Shown in pieces: positions 25,150-25,979 of a DNA stretch of 25,979 nt. Source of the stretch: an uncultured Pirellulaceae bacterium (GTDB lineage: Bacteria > Planctomycetota > Planctomycetia > Pirellulales > Pirellulaceae). Both the position numbers and the translations under genes were made by a program. The first letter of the stretch is position 1, and the number at the start of each line of letters is the position of its first letter. The notes below the pieces were generated by a model. That model was not told the origin of the DNA. It ran no database searches and saw only the letters and a program-made list of their open reading frames with translations. The stretch covers positions 1-25,979 of the forward strand of contig CAKQWG010000023.1 of the NCBI GenBank assembly GCA_934278005.1, given 5' to 3'.

Positions 25150-25871
25150 AGCAAGCGAGTCAGATCGTGCATTGCAATCGGTTCGCGACAGTTAAACGGT
25201 TCTCCGTATCGCGTGCCGATCATCTTCCCCCAGTACGCGGCTTCATCTCGCACACGCTCCAATACCGACGGGGAGATGTGCGCGCGGCCCACCGTGAACT
25301 GGCTAGCAAAACAAGCGATCGAAGCGGCCTTCTGCTCCCACTGCTCGGTGATGTCGAGCACAAAAGCGGGCTGGGCTACATGCTTTAAATGCACGCAGTA
25401 GTAATGGAATACGCGCTGCGGATGATAGGGCTCCCCCTCCAAATCGCTCTTGGTCAATTTGGCCCAGAAGCGAGCCGCTTCGACCAACTCCGTGGCCGCA
25501 ATGTGATCCGGATGGGCATCTACCCAGTAGGGCGCAAAGAGCCACTTAGGACGCACGCGACGAATCACGTTGGCGAGCTGCCCACGCGCCTCCAGCGTGG
25601 CTTCTAAGAAACGGTTCGGTAAGCCCAAATTCTCGCGCCAAACTAGCCCTAGCGCCTGACTGGCTGATTGAGTCTCCGCCGCCCGTGTCTCCAAGCTGCC
25701 AAAGGGAGTCGGTTCGCCATTGGTCAAATCGAGGACCCCCACGCGCCAACCCAGGGCGATCATCTTGGCAATAGCCCCGCCCATGCCCAGTTCCGCGTCG
25801 TCCGGGTGCGGCGCCACCACCAACATGTCCAGCAAGTCCAGCGGCGGGATAGGTTTTGGTTTATCAGGCAT
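25146..25871 (-). CDS. PIG-L family deacetylase, BshB1-like
   Basis: I start at ATG 25871 (241 aa). The frame can extend to a GTG at 25919 inside the heptamer array, but that is unlikely. The zinc-binding motif [14 protein letters not shown] lies near the N-terminus, then [24 protein letters not shown] with the second metal-binding His, and FASQF. These match BshB1, which deacetylates GlcNAc-malate during bacillithiol synthesis. Neither bshA nor bshC is in the window, so the thiol pathway is inferred from similarity alone; other PIG-L deacetylases act on related sugars. No clear Shine-Dalgarno is seen. The heptamer array lies 32 bp upstream of the chosen start. Confidence 0.85.
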   Translation of the reverse strand: MPDKPKPIPPLDLLDMLVVAPHPDDAELGMGGAIAKMIALGWRVGVLDLTNGEPTPFGSLETRAAETQSASQALGLVWRENLGLPNRFLEATLEARGQLANVIRRVRPKWLFAPYWVDAHPDHIAATELVEAARFWAKLTKSDLEGEPYHPQRVFHYYCVHLKHVAQPAFVLDITEQWEQKAASIACFASQFTVGRAHISPSVLERVRDEAAYWGKMIGTRYGEPFNCREPIAMHDLTRLL

Positions 25872-25902
25872 GGGCTCGGGCTTTCGATGCGGCGGCGGAA
25901 TA

Positions 25903-25979
25903 CACAAATCACAAATCACAAATCACAAATCACAAATCACAAATCACAAATCACAAATCACAAATCACAAATCACAAAT
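25903..25979. repeat. CACAAAT heptamer array, 11 copies, reaching the window edge
   Basis: Eleven perfect copies of the 7-bp unit CACAAAT fill 25903-25979 and are cut by the end of the window, so the true number is unknown. On the - strand, the direction of the PIG-L gene, the unit reads ATTTGTG. A 7-bp unit passes through all three frames every 21 bases, and each such 21 bases contains an in-frame TGA, so no protein can extend through the array. Confidence 0.97.

Noticed and set aside
25871-25919. Extended start of the PIG-L protein inside the heptamer array
   Set aside because: The extra residues come partly from the array and do not resemble the family; the ATG at 25871 is preferred.

Overview
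The window looks like chromosomal DNA from a planctomycete, probably of the Pirellula/Rhodopirellula/Blastopirellula type. The main reasons are a Tat-exported DUF1552 protein, a secreted protein resembling the planctomycete TIGR03009 domain, a large Tat-type beta-helix protein, a membrane-anchored Ser/Thr kinase, many GTG/TTG starts and fairly long non-coding gaps. The base composition is moderately GC-rich by eye. I see no tRNA, rRNA, insertion sequence, phage gene or CRISPR array. The assignment rests on recognised families, not on a database search.

Left part (1-6388, mostly + strand). Two non-coding tandem arrays (18-bp units at 24-144, 26-bp units at 695-863) flank a small proline-rich ORF (408-599). 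A secreted beta-helix protein of 831 aa follows (928-3423). Next comes an enolase-superfamily enzyme (3645-5027), directly followed by an NtrC-type sigma-54 response regulator (5030-6388) whose GAFTGA loop reads GAFTDA.

Centre-left (6427-11997). On the - strand are a NifS/IscS-like PLP enzyme with a rearranged active-site Cys loop and a PhnP-like metallo-beta-lactamase-fold hydrolase. On the + strand are an exported protein of unknown function and an Sfp-type phosphopantetheinyl transferase. A DUF1552 protein lies on the - strand, without its usual DUF1592-type partner in this window. A 965-bp divergent gap with several palindromes separates it from the next block.

Centre-right (12963-19806, + strand). 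A compact, probably co-transcribed block encodes RNase Y, a protein in which a YmdB-type phosphodiesterase is joined in frame to a phenylacetate-CoA-ligase-like adenylating domain, a lipoprotein of unknown function, and a Ser/Thr kinase with about six N-terminal membrane helices. RNase Y and YmdB overlap by 4 bp. This block is the strongest candidate here for an unusual functional unit: RNA decay and cyclic-nucleotide hydrolysis linked to an acyl-adenylating enzyme, next to a membrane kinase.

Right part (19821-25979, mostly - strand). This holds a five-bladed-propeller glycosidase-like protein, a Pmp3/YqaE mini-membrane protein, an ICMT-like membrane methyltransferase and a membrane-anchored alpha/beta hydrolase. 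On the + strand is a TIGR03009-like exported protein. Its stop codon overlaps the stop of a convergent PIG-L/BshB1-like deacetylase. The window ends inside an 11-copy CACAAAT heptamer array lying just upstream of that deacetylase.
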